A DNA stretch of 64,000 nt from Candidatus Limnocylindrales bacterium (GCA_035559535.1 DATMBG010000035.1:1-64000); one strand, 5' to 3'; counted from the first letter of the stretch, positions 52,595 to 61,477 are shown. Notes: generated by a model from the sequence alone, not told the origin. Made by a program: numbers and translations.

Positions 52595-55054
52595 TTAAGG
52601 AGATTCTTCCCGATCTTGAGAATCCCTCAAACCCGAAGACTGATCGACAATGGGATAATACAGGCTGTAAAAATATTTGATGTTATGATATCTGGGATGA
52701 GAAGGTTTGGCTAAAAGGGTTTTTTCTAATTCTTTGTCCTTGATAAGCCCAATTTTAGCCACATAGGCCCGATCCCTGGCATTAAGGACCTGTTGGGTAT
52801 AGGTTGGGTATTTATCTTCTGTAAACGGACCCAGGTTCGGAGAGCAGATCACCTCTTCATTGCTGGCAAAGGTGAGAGTATAGGCAATCCAATAATCGGT
52901 ATCAATATATCGGATATGTCGATCCTTCAAGATCGAGAGGAAGGTTTGTAACCCTCGTCCGTCCACGGCAGAGTTCTTATGAATATGGAAAATTCCAAGA
53001 AGGTTAACCCCCAAGACCACGGCGATCAAGAAAACGAACAAAACCAAAGATACCCGCTTGATCCGCAAGAGGAACAAAGCCAGAAAGATGGGAAGTGTTG
53101 AGTAAAGGGGTAGAAGATATCGGGGGACTCGGGAAAGGGTTCCAAAATTGCTACTGCAGAACAGCCCTATTGTCACGAGGGTTAAAACCAGGGGAATCTC
53201 TAATCGCTCTGGATTCTTCCCGGCTGAAGGAGTTATCGGATCTGATCTGTTTTCAGGAGATTTGAAGACCGGTGAAAAAGAAAGGGAACGATCCCACCGC
53301 CACAGAGCATATCCTAAAGATAAAACATAAACTCCGATGACCAGGTAAGCAAAATCGCCTGCGATATTGGTCATGGCATATTGAGTATGGGTCCCTACCA
53401 GGATCGGCAAGGCCTGGGTAAGAAAGTCATGAAAATGGGTGGGAAATTGAAGCCATTGGGATTCCCAGGAACTTTTTTCCCCATCAGTTAAGAAAGTATA
53501 GGTCTCCCATTGATTTTGTACGTTCCATAACAGGAGTGGAAAAACCCCCACCAGGGCAAAGAGGAGAAATACGGCGAACGATTTTCTCAAAACAAACAAT
53601 CTGTCTTTGAGGAACCAAAAGAAGATAAAAGTCAGGACATAGGAGATGATCTGAGGATTCGTCCAAAATCCGACTCCGGCTAAAAAACCGGCCAGGCCGT
53701 ACCATCTTAAAGGATAAGATGTCCAGACGTCTTTTGAATATAAGAGCTTGGCAAGAATGACTAACAGGGCCGTTCCGAAAGCCAGAAGCTCCATGTAGGC
53801 AGCTCCTGCGTAAATACTTCTCAAGGCCAGGAATCCCGGTGAAACGGCCAGGAGAAGGGCGGTCAAGAGAGCAGTTTTGGTATCTGCAATCTTGCGGGTA
53901 AAAAGGAACATAAGCAGGAGAAAGACAAGGAAAAAGAGAACCGATATGAGTTTAAGCCCTATCACCGAGACACCGGAAAAATAGAAAACAGCAGCGGCCA
54001 AATGGGCTTTCAGGCTTCCCATGTAAGGAAGTTCATAGTAGAGAATAGGTCGTTCTCCCCGGGTCAGAATATGTTTGGCCATAAGTCCTTCAATGGCCTC
54101 ATCGGAGTCGAGGGTTCCCAAAGGGTATTCCAGCAGGTACAGTCGAACGACCAGGGCCAACACGAAGATCAGGATAAATAGAAAAGGAGTCAAATAGGCC
54201 TCCCGAAGTTCTCTACTTTTTAGAAAAGCCCGGGTATAATACAGGCCTACCCCTAACCAAAGGATTTTAATAGCCAGAATCATATTTTCCGTTCCCTGTT
54301 CCCGTTGATAGGCTTTTAAATCAGGTTTTTCAGGGTAGAAATATCGGCTTGGTATGATTTTCATCCAATGAAAAGGTCTGGGACCTGCCCAATAAAGATG
54401 AAGAAGATGGGCCTTGTCATATTGAAAATAAGAAACTTTGAGGGCGTGAAATCCTTCCTCTAACCGAAGAACTCCGGATTTTGCTCTGGCATTATGATAG
54501 CCACTGTTATCGATGATGAGTTGGTCATCAATGAACAGGGCGGAACCATCATCGGAGCGTAGCGTGAAGGTATACTCATCTGTTCGAGGAATTCGGATAT
54601 ATCCGGTCCAGGTGATAAAATAATTTTCCCTGGAAAACTCGTCCAGGGCATGGTTGGGAAAATTGATATCCGGATCTATCCGTTTAAATAACGGCTCTTC
54701 CTGCATGCTTTCCCTTGAGTAATAGCTTCCCATCAGTCCATGGGTCAGAGAGTTTTTTTCTTTAACAAGAAAAACTATAGGGACCGATAGGGTGAAGAGC
54801 AGGATGAGGACTACATGGCTTATGGAGCTTTTAAAATTAAACCAAAAAGAGCTTTTCTTCCAGGGGTTTGCAACCGATAACCAGACTAACCCCAGGCCTA
54901 TGAGAATCACCAGTAGCTTTTCCACTTCGGGAATCTGAAAAGAAAACGAGCGAACCCGAAGAGAACCACCTTTACGAAACCAGGACAGTTCCAATAAAAT
55001 GAAACAAACTATCCAGAGGATTTCAACGAGAAATTTAAAGGCTCGAGTCAGCAT
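52595..55054 (-). CDS. GT-C glycosyltransferase with an inserted PA14 domain
   Basis: 819 residues. Three N-terminal hydrophobic helices precede an extracytoplasmic PA14-type beta-sandwich (about 110-245), recognisable by G-x-Y-x-x-x-x, F-S-R-E-N-Y-F-I-T-W-T-G-Y-I and the D-D-G-S-A-L-F-I-D-D motif. A second set of about ten helices with GT-C features follows, including a D-S-D-E-A-I loop like the catalytic first-loop acid of PMT/ArnT enzymes. PA14 domains usually bind sugars. The enzyme may grip a polysaccharide acceptor while transferring sugar from a polyprenyl donor. Confidence 0.85.
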   Translation of the reverse strand: MLTRAFKFLVEILWIVCFILLELSWFRKGGSLRVRSFSFQIPEVEKLLVILIGLGLVWLSVANPWKKSSFWFNFKSSISHVVLILLFTLSVPIVFLVKEKNSLTHGLMGSYYSRESMQEEPLFKRIDPDINFPNHALDEFSRENYFITWTGYIRIPRTDEYTFTLRSDDGSALFIDDQLIIDNSGYHNARAKSGVLRLEEGFHALKVSYFQYDKAHLLHLYWAGPRPFHWMKIIPSRYFYPEKPDLKAYQREQGTENMILAIKILWLGVGLYYTRAFLKSRELREAYLTPFLFILIFVLALVVRLYLLEYPLGTLDSDEAIEGLMAKHILTRGERPILYYELPYMGSLKAHLAAAVFYFSGVSVIGLKLISVLFFLVFLLLMFLFTRKIADTKTALLTALLLAVSPGFLALRSIYAGAAYMELLAFGTALLVILAKLLYSKDVWTSYPLRWYGLAGFLAGVGFWTNPQIISYVLTFIFFWFLKDRLFVLRKSFAVFLLFALVGVFPLLLWNVQNQWETYTFLTDGEKSSWESQWLQFPTHFHDFLTQALPILVGTHTQYAMTNIAGDFAYLVIGVYVLSLGYALWRWDRSLSFSPVFKSPENRSDPITPSAGKNPERLEIPLVLTLVTIGLFCSSNFGTLSRVPRYLLPLYSTLPIFLALFLLRIKRVSLVLFVFLIAVVLGVNLLGIFHIHKNSAVDGRGLQTFLSILKDRHIRYIDTDYWIAYTLTFASNEEVICSPNLGPFTEDKYPTYTQQVLNARDRAYVAKIGLIKDKELEKTLLAKPSHPRYHNIKYFYSLYYPIVDQSSGLRDSQDREESP

Positions 55055-55186
55055 GATCGGGTCCTGATTTGTAGTTAAACAGGTCTGGTGTCAGTGCGAG
55101 GGAGATAATTTCCTGTCCCATGGATCACCCGGTTCCTTCATTCCTCGCCATGACGGATTACTTTATGAAATGCAAGTTATCTTAGC

Positions 55187-56071
55187 TTACCGAAAGCAGA
55201 GGAAAATCATAATCAAGAAAAGGACTAAAGAATAAATACAAAAAAGAGGTTCTGTAAAAATTCTCTCGGGTTCCTTGACCAGGGGACTACTTTTTAAAGT
55301 CAGGATAAAGAACCAAAGGATAAAAATCAAAAAAAAGGGGAGGGTGAAGAAGAGTGCTCTCTGGAATTGGAGGGCCAGGTAGACATATCCCAGCATGGTC
55401 AGACCCGCATAGAATATCATAACACCCAGCAGAGATCCTTTGGAATAATATTTATAAGCCCGTCGATAAAAGACGGCCTGGGATCCCAGGAAAAGGAGCT
55501 CCGCTAACCGCTTAGCCGTCATCAAAAATGCTCCGAAGACCCATAACCACAGAATGAGAGAAAAAGGGGGGAGTATGCGTTCAGAAGTCACAGAAAACCA
55601 GCCAATTAAAAGCCGGATCGGATTATTGATGGACTCAGAGAGGACATCGATATAGGGAATCTCTTTGGCGCGAAGGGGTCTCAGGTTATAAATCATTCCG
55701 GCCAGAAAGAGGCCTATTAAGGAGAATTGAAAGTAAGGATTAAAAAAATAGAAGGCCAGCGATAAGGAAACCAGAAGGAGTCCCAGGGTAAGAATGACCA
55801 GTGTCTGAATGTCCACCAGACCACTGGGAATAGGTCGGAATCGCTTCACCGGATGTTGAAGATCGTAAGAAGCATCGAGGATTTCATTGATAGCGTAGTT
55901 GACCGAGGAAACCAAACAGGCCAACAACAATCCTGTCAGGATTTTAGAGAGAAGATCCCAGGGAAGTTCCCGATTGAAGTAAGAAAGTGCAGCCAGGCTA
56001 CCTGTGAGTGTAAAAAGATTTTTAAACCAATGATCTAATCGAAAGGCCTTCAGATAATAGCGATATTTCAT
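55187..56071 (-). CDS. UbiA-family polyprenyl-phosphate phosphoribosyltransferase-like protein
   Basis: 294 residues with about eight transmembrane helices. The first Asp-rich motif reads N-E-I-L-D-A-S-Y-D-L-Q-H-P and is followed by K-R-F-R-P-I-P-S-G, as in decaprenyl-phosphate phosphoribosyltransferases rather than ubiquinone enzymes. It would join phosphoribosyl diphosphate and a polyprenyl phosphate to give a lipid-linked pentose donor. The start overlaps the deacetylase stop by 4 bases, so the pair are coupled. Confidence 0.82.
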   Translation of the reverse strand: MKYRYYLKAFRLDHWFKNLFTLTGSLAALSYFNRELPWDLLSKILTGLLLACLVSSVNYAINEILDASYDLQHPVKRFRPIPSGLVDIQTLVILTLGLLLVSLSLAFYFFNPYFQFSLIGLFLAGMIYNLRPLRAKEIPYIDVLSESINNPIRLLIGWFSVTSERILPPFSLILWLWVFGAFLMTAKRLAELLFLGSQAVFYRRAYKYYSKGSLLGVMIFYAGLTMLGYVYLALQFQRALFFTLPFFLIFILWFFILTLKSSPLVKEPERIFTEPLFCIYSLVLFLIMIFLCFR

Positions 56072-56946
56072 CGAATTTGCTCTAATTTCAAATAGTTGGT
56101 CAGTTCGATATTCAACCGGGCTATCATCTCTTTAACCTTTGGACTTGTCAAGCTTTTTAATTCATCTTTTCTCCGATAAGTTGGATCGACAACCTGTTGA
56201 TAGAGTTCTTCATCTTCATAACCGGGATGACACATCACTTCGGTTATTCCTTCCTTAACTTGAGGTAAAAAGGTCAGCCAGGTTTCTTCTGTAAAACAGC
56301 CACTATGGTATATGCCGTAGAAATAGGTAGAGGTTTTTAAACCGGCCTTGAGGATTTTTTTTCGGGCCATTCCGGCAGCCAGGCGTAGGGCCTCGGTTTT
56401 TATCCATGGGGAGAGAACCCATCTTTTCTCTTTAACCCGCATCTCTTCCGAACATCGGATATAGGAAACCCGATATTTTTGTGCAAGATGGAGGACCAGG
56501 GAAATCAAACTCGGATGTAAATGGATATGGAGATGGGCATCAAGGTGTGAGATTTTAAGTCCCGTATCCAAGAATTTCTCGATCTGGGCCTGGAGTTCTT
56601 GTTGGATATCCCTTCGTCGAATTTTTCCCAGGCTCAGATAATAAAAAAAGGAAATGTAGCCTGGATAAAAATTTCCTTCTTCATCTACCAAAGTTGGTAT
56701 TTGCCGGGGGGGTAGGAGAGATTTTCCAGCGGCTAAGGTCAAATGAATTCCTACGGCCAGTTCGGGATTTTCTTTAGCTTTTTGAACGGCATCTTCAAAG
56801 GCATCTCCGGAAACCATCAGGCTGGCCCCGGTGATAAGACCTCTTTGAAATCCCTCTACAATTCCGGAGTTGACTCCTTTTGTCAAACCAAAATCATCGG
56901 CTATAACGACGAGATATTTTTTGTTTTTATCCAACGAATTCACCAT
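56068..56946 (-). CDS. hpnK: ChbG/HpnK-type (YdjC-like) carbohydrate deacetylase
   Basis: 292 residues from the ATG at 56946. The family signature V-I-A-D-D-F-G-L-T-x-G-V-N occurs early, and G-I-H-L-T-L, D-A-H-L-H-I-H-L-H-P and C-H-P-G-Y carry the metal ligands. HpnK relatives occur with hopanoid genes and others act on chito-oligosaccharides; the substrate here is unknown. The frame extends to 56994, but a TTGTCA-17-TATAAT promoter lies in between, so the shorter start is required if that promoter is used. Confidence 0.85.
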   Translation of the reverse strand: MVNSLDKNKKYLVVIADDFGLTKGVNSGIVEGFQRGLITGASLMVSGDAFEDAVQKAKENPELAVGIHLTLAAGKSLLPPRQIPTLVDEEGNFYPGYISFFYYLSLGKIRRRDIQQELQAQIEKFLDTGLKISHLDAHLHIHLHPSLISLVLHLAQKYRVSYIRCSEEMRVKEKRWVLSPWIKTEALRLAAGMARKKILKAGLKTSTYFYGIYHSGCFTEETWLTFLPQVKEGITEVMCHPGYEDEELYQQVVDPTYRRKDELKSLTSPKVKEMIARLNIELTNYLKLEQIR

Positions 56947-56959
56947 AAACTTTAAATTA

Positions 56960-56988
56960 ATTATAGGACTTTTATTCACCCTTGACAA
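56960..56988 (-). promoter_or_regulatory. Promoter of hpnK, back-to-back with tmRNA promoter
   Basis: Read leftward: TTGTCA (56988-56983), 17-bp spacer, TATAAT (56965-56960). The -10 is a perfect consensus. The start point would be only about 7 bases before the ATG at 56946, giving a very short leader without an RBS. Confidence 0.65.
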
Positions 56989-57010
56989 TCCCAATCCAGA
57001 GCCTTACTTT
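56982..57010 (+). promoter_or_regulatory. Promoter of the tmRNA gene
   Basis: TTGACA (56982-56987), 17-bp spacer, TACTTT (57005-57010), with the RNA 5' end near 57018-57020. Its -35 bases overlap those of the leftward hpnK promoter. Confidence 0.75.
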
Positions 57011-57019
57011 AAAACATAG

Positions 57020-57379
57020 GGGGGCGACAGGTTTCGACGGGGTTAGTTGAGGCATCAGCGGCATGTCGAGGTCCTGTTATCTCGTAAAACAAGCAGGAAA
57101 AAAACAACTGCTGACACTTATTCTACGCAGGAATACGCTTTAGCTGCCTAGTGCAGCTAACGCTCCTTCACCCAGGCCTGCAGGAGTGAAGCGGGCGTAA
57201 TAAAGCAGGCTGGCTTATCTTCTCGGTTCGGAGGAAGGTAAGCGAAAACGCATCCGAACTGGCATCTTCCAAGTCCTGCCGATGGGACCCGGAGGATGTG
57301 AGAAAAAAAACATCGGCTAAGCATGTAGAGGCTGATCGCCGAATAATCTCGGACGCGGGTTCGATTCCCGCCGCCTCCA
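57020..57379 (+). ncRNA. ssrA: Transfer-messenger RNA (tmRNA)
   Basis: 5' end GGGGGCGACAGGTTTCGACGG and 3' end GGTTCGATTCCCGCCGCCTCCA form the alanyl-tRNA-like acceptor (GGGGGCG with CGCCTCC, one G-T pair) and T arm. The reading frame ends ...Y-A-L-A-A-stop at 57149-57151. The tag most likely begins A-D-T-Y-S-T-Q-E-Y, with resume codon GCT at about 57110. CCA is not encoded. A strong terminator follows. It rescues stalled ribosomes with SmpB. Confidence 0.95.
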
Positions 57380-57393
57380 TTAATTTCTCTCAT

Positions 57394-57427
57394 AAAAAGC
57401 CCAACCGATAAGCCGGTTGGGCTTTTT
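57394..57427 (+). terminator. Intrinsic terminator of tmRNA
   Basis: AAAAAGCCCAACC pairs with GGTTGGGCTTTTT (13 bp) around an 8-base loop, 15 bases past the tmRNA 3' end. Confidence 0.85.
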
Positions 57428-57489
57428 ATTTTCTGAGAAAGGTAACTCTACCCAAAGGTATCGGCCTAAGGGGGTCGGTTGTTTTTTCA

Positions 57490-57517
57490 TTGACCTAATC
57501 TTCAGAGGGAGTATACT
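57490..57517 (+). promoter_or_regulatory. Promoter of the unknown secreted-protein gene
   Basis: TTGACC (57490-57495), 16-bp spacer, TATACT (57512-57517). Initiation near 57524 would fall inside the first of two RBS sequences, AAGGAGG at about 57519-57525. Confidence 0.5.
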
Positions 57518-57576
57518 GTAAGGAGGAAGGGCGTTTGTTAAAAGACTGGATTTTTCAAAAAGGAGGTAAATCAACG

Positions 57577-58533
57577 TTGTATATCTTTTTTAGGTGGATC
57601 ATTTCCACACTGATCATTTTGATCTTAACCATCCCAAATCCCGGATTGATTTGGGCAAAATCGAAGATAGAAGCAGTTCCCCTTTCCGAAGCCATTGCAA
57701 AGAAATGGGTAAAGGCGCAACTTACGGGGATTAATGAAGCACCTCAGGTGGGGAGACAGGCTGGTGAAAGTATCATGCTCCGGGTTCAAAATGTTTCGCA
57801 GCGACCTTTAGAGTTAATCATCCCACGAGGGATGGTACTACAAACCGAAGTTCGGGGTGTAACCGATATGGTGGTAAACCGCGTTGTAGGCATTCCCAAA
57901 GGGCTTAAAGAGATCATCCCGACTTCTCAGATTATTTTAGAGGATTCAGAACCGAAAGAATATATCTTAGAGGCCTACTCACTGGATTTCGGTCAAGATC
58001 CTCCTACTTTCAGTGATCCCTTTACTCTGGATGGTCCGGTGCATCCTTCCATTCAAAAGCTTCTGGAGACGCTACCACAACTTCCGGCGGAAAAACGATC
58101 CACGGAAGCCGTGCAGGTGGCGATATGGAAGCTGACCAATCCCGAATCCGAGCCGGATTTCCGGAAGGCAGGTTTTCCGGTTAAACAGGAAGATTTGAGT
58201 AATGCGCAATTTATTTTAGCCGCAGCAGGATTAGAGAATGTTCGGGTCGAGGGATATAAAAAGAACGTAGTTGTGGAAGGATTTATTTATTGTCTGCTGC
58301 CTACTGCCAATAATGAGCTAACCATGGAGCCGGGATCTTGTCCGGGAGGAGATCATCTTCATGTACTAAGAACTCAGGATGGTAAAGTTATTACCCTACA
58401 AACTTCTAAGGAAATTACCGATCAGATCGCAAAGCTATCTCAGAAAGAGAAAGCCCATGCGGTTGTTACAGGTAAATCGGTAGGTCGACTCATTATTGAT
58501 CCGGAATCCGTTACCGGCGTTGAGGATCATTAA
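57577..58533 (+). CDS. Unrecognised exported protein
   Basis: 318 residues from the TTG at 57577. AGGAGGT lies 9 bases upstream, and the protein then starts directly with a normal signal peptide (Y-I-F-F-R-W-I-I-S, cleaved near I-W-A-K). A TTG at 57535 in the same frame also follows AAGGAGG and gives 14 more residues, so either is possible. The mature part has a beta-rich half containing I-M-L-R-V-Q-N-V-S-Q-R-P-L and a helical S-T-E-A-V-Q-V-A-I-W-K-L segment. I did not recognise the family. An FMN reductase gene follows 12 bp downstream. Confidence 0.7.
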   Translation: MYIFFRWIISTLIILILTIPNPGLIWAKSKIEAVPLSEAIAKKWVKAQLTGINEAPQVGRQAGESIMLRVQNVSQRPLELIIPRGMVLQTEVRGVTDMVVNRVVGIPKGLKEIIPTSQIILEDSEPKEYILEAYSLDFGQDPPTFSDPFTLDGPVHPSIQKLLETLPQLPAEKRSTEAVQVAIWKLTNPESEPDFRKAGFPVKQEDLSNAQFILAAAGLENVRVEGYKKNVVVEGFIYCLLPTANNELTMEPGSCPGGDHLHVLRTQDGKVITLQTSKEITDQIAKLSQKEKAHAVVTGKSVGRLIIDPESVTGVEDH

Positions 58534-58545
58534 GGAGATGACAAC

Positions 58546-59121
58546 ATGAGCGGGCGTGGTGAAAAGATCAAAGTTGTTGGATTAGGTGGAAGTTTAGGGA
58601 AAAAATCATTAACTTTGGCGGTTCTGAATATCTCGCTGCAAGGTGCCAAACAAGTAGGCGCCGAAGTAGAATTGCTGGATCTCCGGGAACTCTCCCTGCC
58701 TTTTTACAATCCGGAGATAAAGCTGGAGGAGTACCCGGAAAATGTCTCCCGATTCTTGAACAAGGTTCGAGAGGCCGATGGGATGATCTGGGCTTCTCCG
58801 GCCTATCACGGGACCGTTAGTGGGGCCATGAAAAATGCCCTGGATTTTTTAGAATTTCTGGCCAAGGATCAGCCGCCTTATCTTACCGATAAAGTGGTCG
58901 GTCTTATTACGACCTCTGGTGGGAGTCTGGCCGGTGTTAATGCTATCAATGCACTTAACCATATCTGTCAGGCTCTCCGAGCCTGGGTTGTTCCTCTGAT
59001 GATCCCGGTGGTCCAGGCCTGGAAGTTTTTCGATGAAGAGGGACGGATTACAGACCCTCTCCTGGAAGAGCGATTGACTTTGTTGGGAGTTGAACTGGTT
59101 AAGAAGTTGAAACATTGCTGA
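58546..59121 (+). CDS. NADPH-dependent FMN reductase
   Basis: 191 residues, flavodoxin-like fold. It starts V-V-G-L-G-G-S-L-G-K-K-S and has the flavin-binding P-A-Y-H-G-T-V-S-G-A-M-K-N-A-L-D-F-L motif near residues 85-102. It supplies reduced flavin or reduces quinone-like substrates with NADPH. AAGGAG lies 8 bases before the ATG. The unknown exported-protein gene precedes it on the same strand. Confidence 0.9.
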   Translation: MSGRGEKIKVVGLGGSLGKKSLTLAVLNISLQGAKQVGAEVELLDLRELSLPFYNPEIKLEEYPENVSRFLNKVREADGMIWASPAYHGTVSGAMKNALDFLEFLAKDQPPYLTDKVVGLITTSGGSLAGVNAINALNHICQALRAWVVPLMIPVVQAWKFFDEEGRITDPLLEERLTLLGVELVKKLKHC

Positions 59122-59435
59122 AGGGGAAATTAGCGGATCTGCTCCAAGGCCTCCAATCCCGAATCATCCCCTCTCACCAACGGTAAGGGGAACGAATAAA
59201 CAGGAAGGGGATAAAACTTTAAGCGTTACCGACCATTTTAAAAATATTTTTCACATCTGTTGAAATAAAAAAATAAGCTGGATTGTTGAAAATTCATTTG
59301 TTGGTGCTGTTTTGACCCTGTTTTTCTTGACAAAGAAAGGGAACAGTCCTATAATTTAGCTGGAAATAAAATTGCATCTCTTTATTTGAGGTATAAGGAT
59401 TTTCCCCGACTTTGCTCAAGAAAAGGAACTCGTGA
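59122..59435. other. Intergenic region before cdsA with decayed repeat and strong promoter
   Basis: The first 110 bases carry C/G-rich partly palindromic sequence. The rest is AT-rich and ends in a consensus promoter (59327-59355) and a 74-nt leader. Confidence 0.5.
59327..59355 (+). promoter_or_regulatory. Consensus sigma70-type promoter for cdsA-dxr
   Basis: TTGACA (59327-59332), 17-bp spacer and TATAAT (59350-59355), all at consensus. Transcription starts near 59362. Confidence 0.8.
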
Positions 59436-60242
59436 TTGCACCGGAAACGTGTTTTATCTAGCATTGTTTTAGTACCCCTACTGATTCTGTTGATTCGGTA
59501 TGGAGGAATCACAAGTTTTTGGCTGGTAGTAAGTCTGGCTATCGTTCTGGGAACTTATGAATTTTATCGTATGGTCGAAGTAAGGCAGTTAACCTGTTAT
59601 AAGATCCCGGGAATGATACTGAGTTGGGTGGTTTCCTGTTCCTTTCTGTTCCAAAATATCACGCTGATTAGTTTTACATGGGCTTTTGCCTCTATGGTGG
59701 TAGTTGTGTATGCCTTATTTTCACCATACCCCCTATCCACTTCTATTATATCTGTATCTACAACCGTATTCGGAATTACTTATATAAGCTGGTTACTGAG
59801 TCATCTGGTGCTGTTACGAGGATTAGAAGGTGGGCAATGGCTTATATTTTACTTACTCCTGATCATCTGGGCCGGGGATACCGCTGCTTTTTATATCGGA
59901 TCTTATATAGGAAAGCATAAACTGGCCCCGGTGATAAGCCCAAAAAAAACGGTAGAGGGGGCCATTGGAGGATTAGGGATCAGTATGATAGCCTCCTTAA
60001 TAGCCAAGAATTGGTTACTGCCTTCTTGGGATTATAAACAAGCCCTCGTGGTAGGGGGGCTATTGGCCGTAATGGGACAGCTTGGAGATTTAGGGAAATC
60101 TATATTCAAGCGAGATGCAGGCCTCAAAGACTCGGGGAATATCATACCAGGCCACGGAGGGATCTTAGATCGTGTGGATGGTCTTTTATTCAGTACGCCG
60201 GTTTTATATTATTATGTGGTAGGGTTTGGAGGAGCCTCATGA
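59436..60242 (+). CDS. cdsA: Phosphatidate cytidylyltransferase
   Basis: 268 residues, about eight transmembrane helices. The CdsA signature lies in the C-terminal third: K-T-V-E-G-A-I-G-G, then G-D-L-G-K-S-I-F-K-R-D-A-G-L-K-D-S, P-G-H-G-G-I-L-D-R-V-D-G. It makes CDP-diacylglycerol. It starts with TTG behind AAAAGGA. The usual upstream uppS is not present, and dxr overlaps its stop by 4 bases. Confidence 0.94.
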   Translation: MHRKRVLSSIVLVPLLILLIRYGGITSFWLVVSLAIVLGTYEFYRMVEVRQLTCYKIPGMILSWVVSCSFLFQNITLISFTWAFASMVVVVYALFSPYPLSTSIISVSTTVFGITYISWLLSHLVLLRGLEGGQWLIFYLLLIIWAGDTAAFYIGSYIGKHKLAPVISPKKTVEGAIGGLGISMIASLIAKNWLLPSWDYKQALVVGGLLAVMGQLGDLGKSIFKRDAGLKDSGNIIPGHGGILDRVDGLLFSTPVLYYYVVGFGGAS

Positions 60243-61399
60243 AAAAAAATATATCTATTCTTGGATCAACAGGCTCTGTAGGTAGGAATACGTTGGAAAT
60301 CGTAGAAAATTTCCCGGAAAATTTTCAAGTCTGGGGCCTGGCAGCCCACAAAAATATCGATCTTTTAGAAAAACAAATTAAAAAGTTTAAACCTCGAATT
60401 GCTTCCCTATCTGATCCGGCACTGGCCCGCCAGTTGAAGGAAAGATGCCGGGGATATGACGTAGAAATTTTATCCGGAGAAGCGGGGGCAGTCCGGGTGG
60501 CGACGATTCCTGAAGTTGATCTGGTAGTGTCGGCTATGGTAGGGGCTGCAGGCTTGATTCCTACCTTTGCAGCCATCTCCCATGGAAAAGATATTGCCCT
60601 GGCCAATAAAGAGACTTTAGTCACGGCCGGAGAGATTATTACCCATGAGGCCAGGCGAAAGGATGTACGAATTGTACCGGTAGATAGCGAACATAGCGCT
60701 ATTTTACAGGCCATGCAGGGGCATGACCCCTCAACGGTGAAGTGCTTGATTCTGACAGCCTCAGGAGGCCCGTTCAAAAATCACTCACTTTCTGAGTTGC
60801 AGAACGTAACCCTGGAAGAAGCTTTACAACATCCAACCTGGAATATGGGTCAGAAGATAACCATCGATTCTGCAACGCTGATGAACAAGGGATTGGAGGT
60901 TATAGAAGCCAGATGGTTATTTAATATCCCCTTATCCAGGATCAAAATTGTCATCCATCCCCAGAGTATTGTTCATTCGATGGTGGAATATATCGATGGA
61001 TCCGTCATCGCCCAATTAGGCATCCCGGATATGAAAATACCCATATCTTATGCCCTGGCATACCCGGAACGCCTGCCTTTGAATCTCCCATCGTTAGAAT
61101 TGACCAAGCTTGGAAACCTGAGCTTTCAAGAACCGGATTTTGATCGGTTTCCCTGTCTCCGGTATGCTTATCAGGCGGGGGAGGAAGGAGGTTCTCTACC
61201 CATTGTGGTAAATGCTTCTAATGAAGTCGCCGTTGAGTTTTTCTTAAAAAAGAAAATTCGATTTGTGGATATCCAGGCGACGATTGGAAGAGTCATGGAA
61301 GAACACTCCCCACGTAAAGTGTCGGCTATTGAAGAGGTTTTAGAAATAGATCAATGGGCCAGACGGGAAGCCGAGAAAGTGATTAATCAGGAAAGATGA
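60239..61399 (+). CDS. dxr: 1-Deoxy-D-xylulose-5-phosphate reductoisomerase
   Basis: 386 residues, normal length. NADPH motif G-S-T-G-S-V-G-R-N-T near the start, A-N-K-E-T-L, the active-site V-D-S-E-H-S-A and M-N-K-G-L-E-V-I-E-A. It catalyses the first committed step of the MEP isoprenoid pathway. GGAGG precedes the ATG. It forms an overlapping pair with cdsA. Confidence 0.96.
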   Translation: MKKNISILGSTGSVGRNTLEIVENFPENFQVWGLAAHKNIDLLEKQIKKFKPRIASLSDPALARQLKERCRGYDVEILSGEAGAVRVATIPEVDLVVSAMVGAAGLIPTFAAISHGKDIALANKETLVTAGEIITHEARRKDVRIVPVDSEHSAILQAMQGHDPSTVKCLILTASGGPFKNHSLSELQNVTLEEALQHPTWNMGQKITIDSATLMNKGLEVIEARWLFNIPLSRIKIVIHPQSIVHSMVEYIDGSVIAQLGIPDMKIPISYALAYPERLPLNLPSLELTKLGNLSFQEPDFDRFPCLRYAYQAGEEGGSLPIVVNASNEVAVEFFLKKKIRFVDIQATIGRVMEEHSPRKVSAIEEVLEIDQWARREAEKVINQER

Positions 61400-61477
61400 A
61401 GGAGGAAGGAAGAAGGATAAATTACCTTAATATCCCCTTTATCCTTCCTCCTTTATCCTTTAAAAGAGGAATTACCT

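Noticed and set aside
57157-57393. Two leftward frames resembling annotated 'hypothetical proteins'
   Set aside because: They are antisense to the tmRNA; the G-G-N-R-T-R/G-I-E-P-A-S type peptides are typical false translations across tRNA-like ends.
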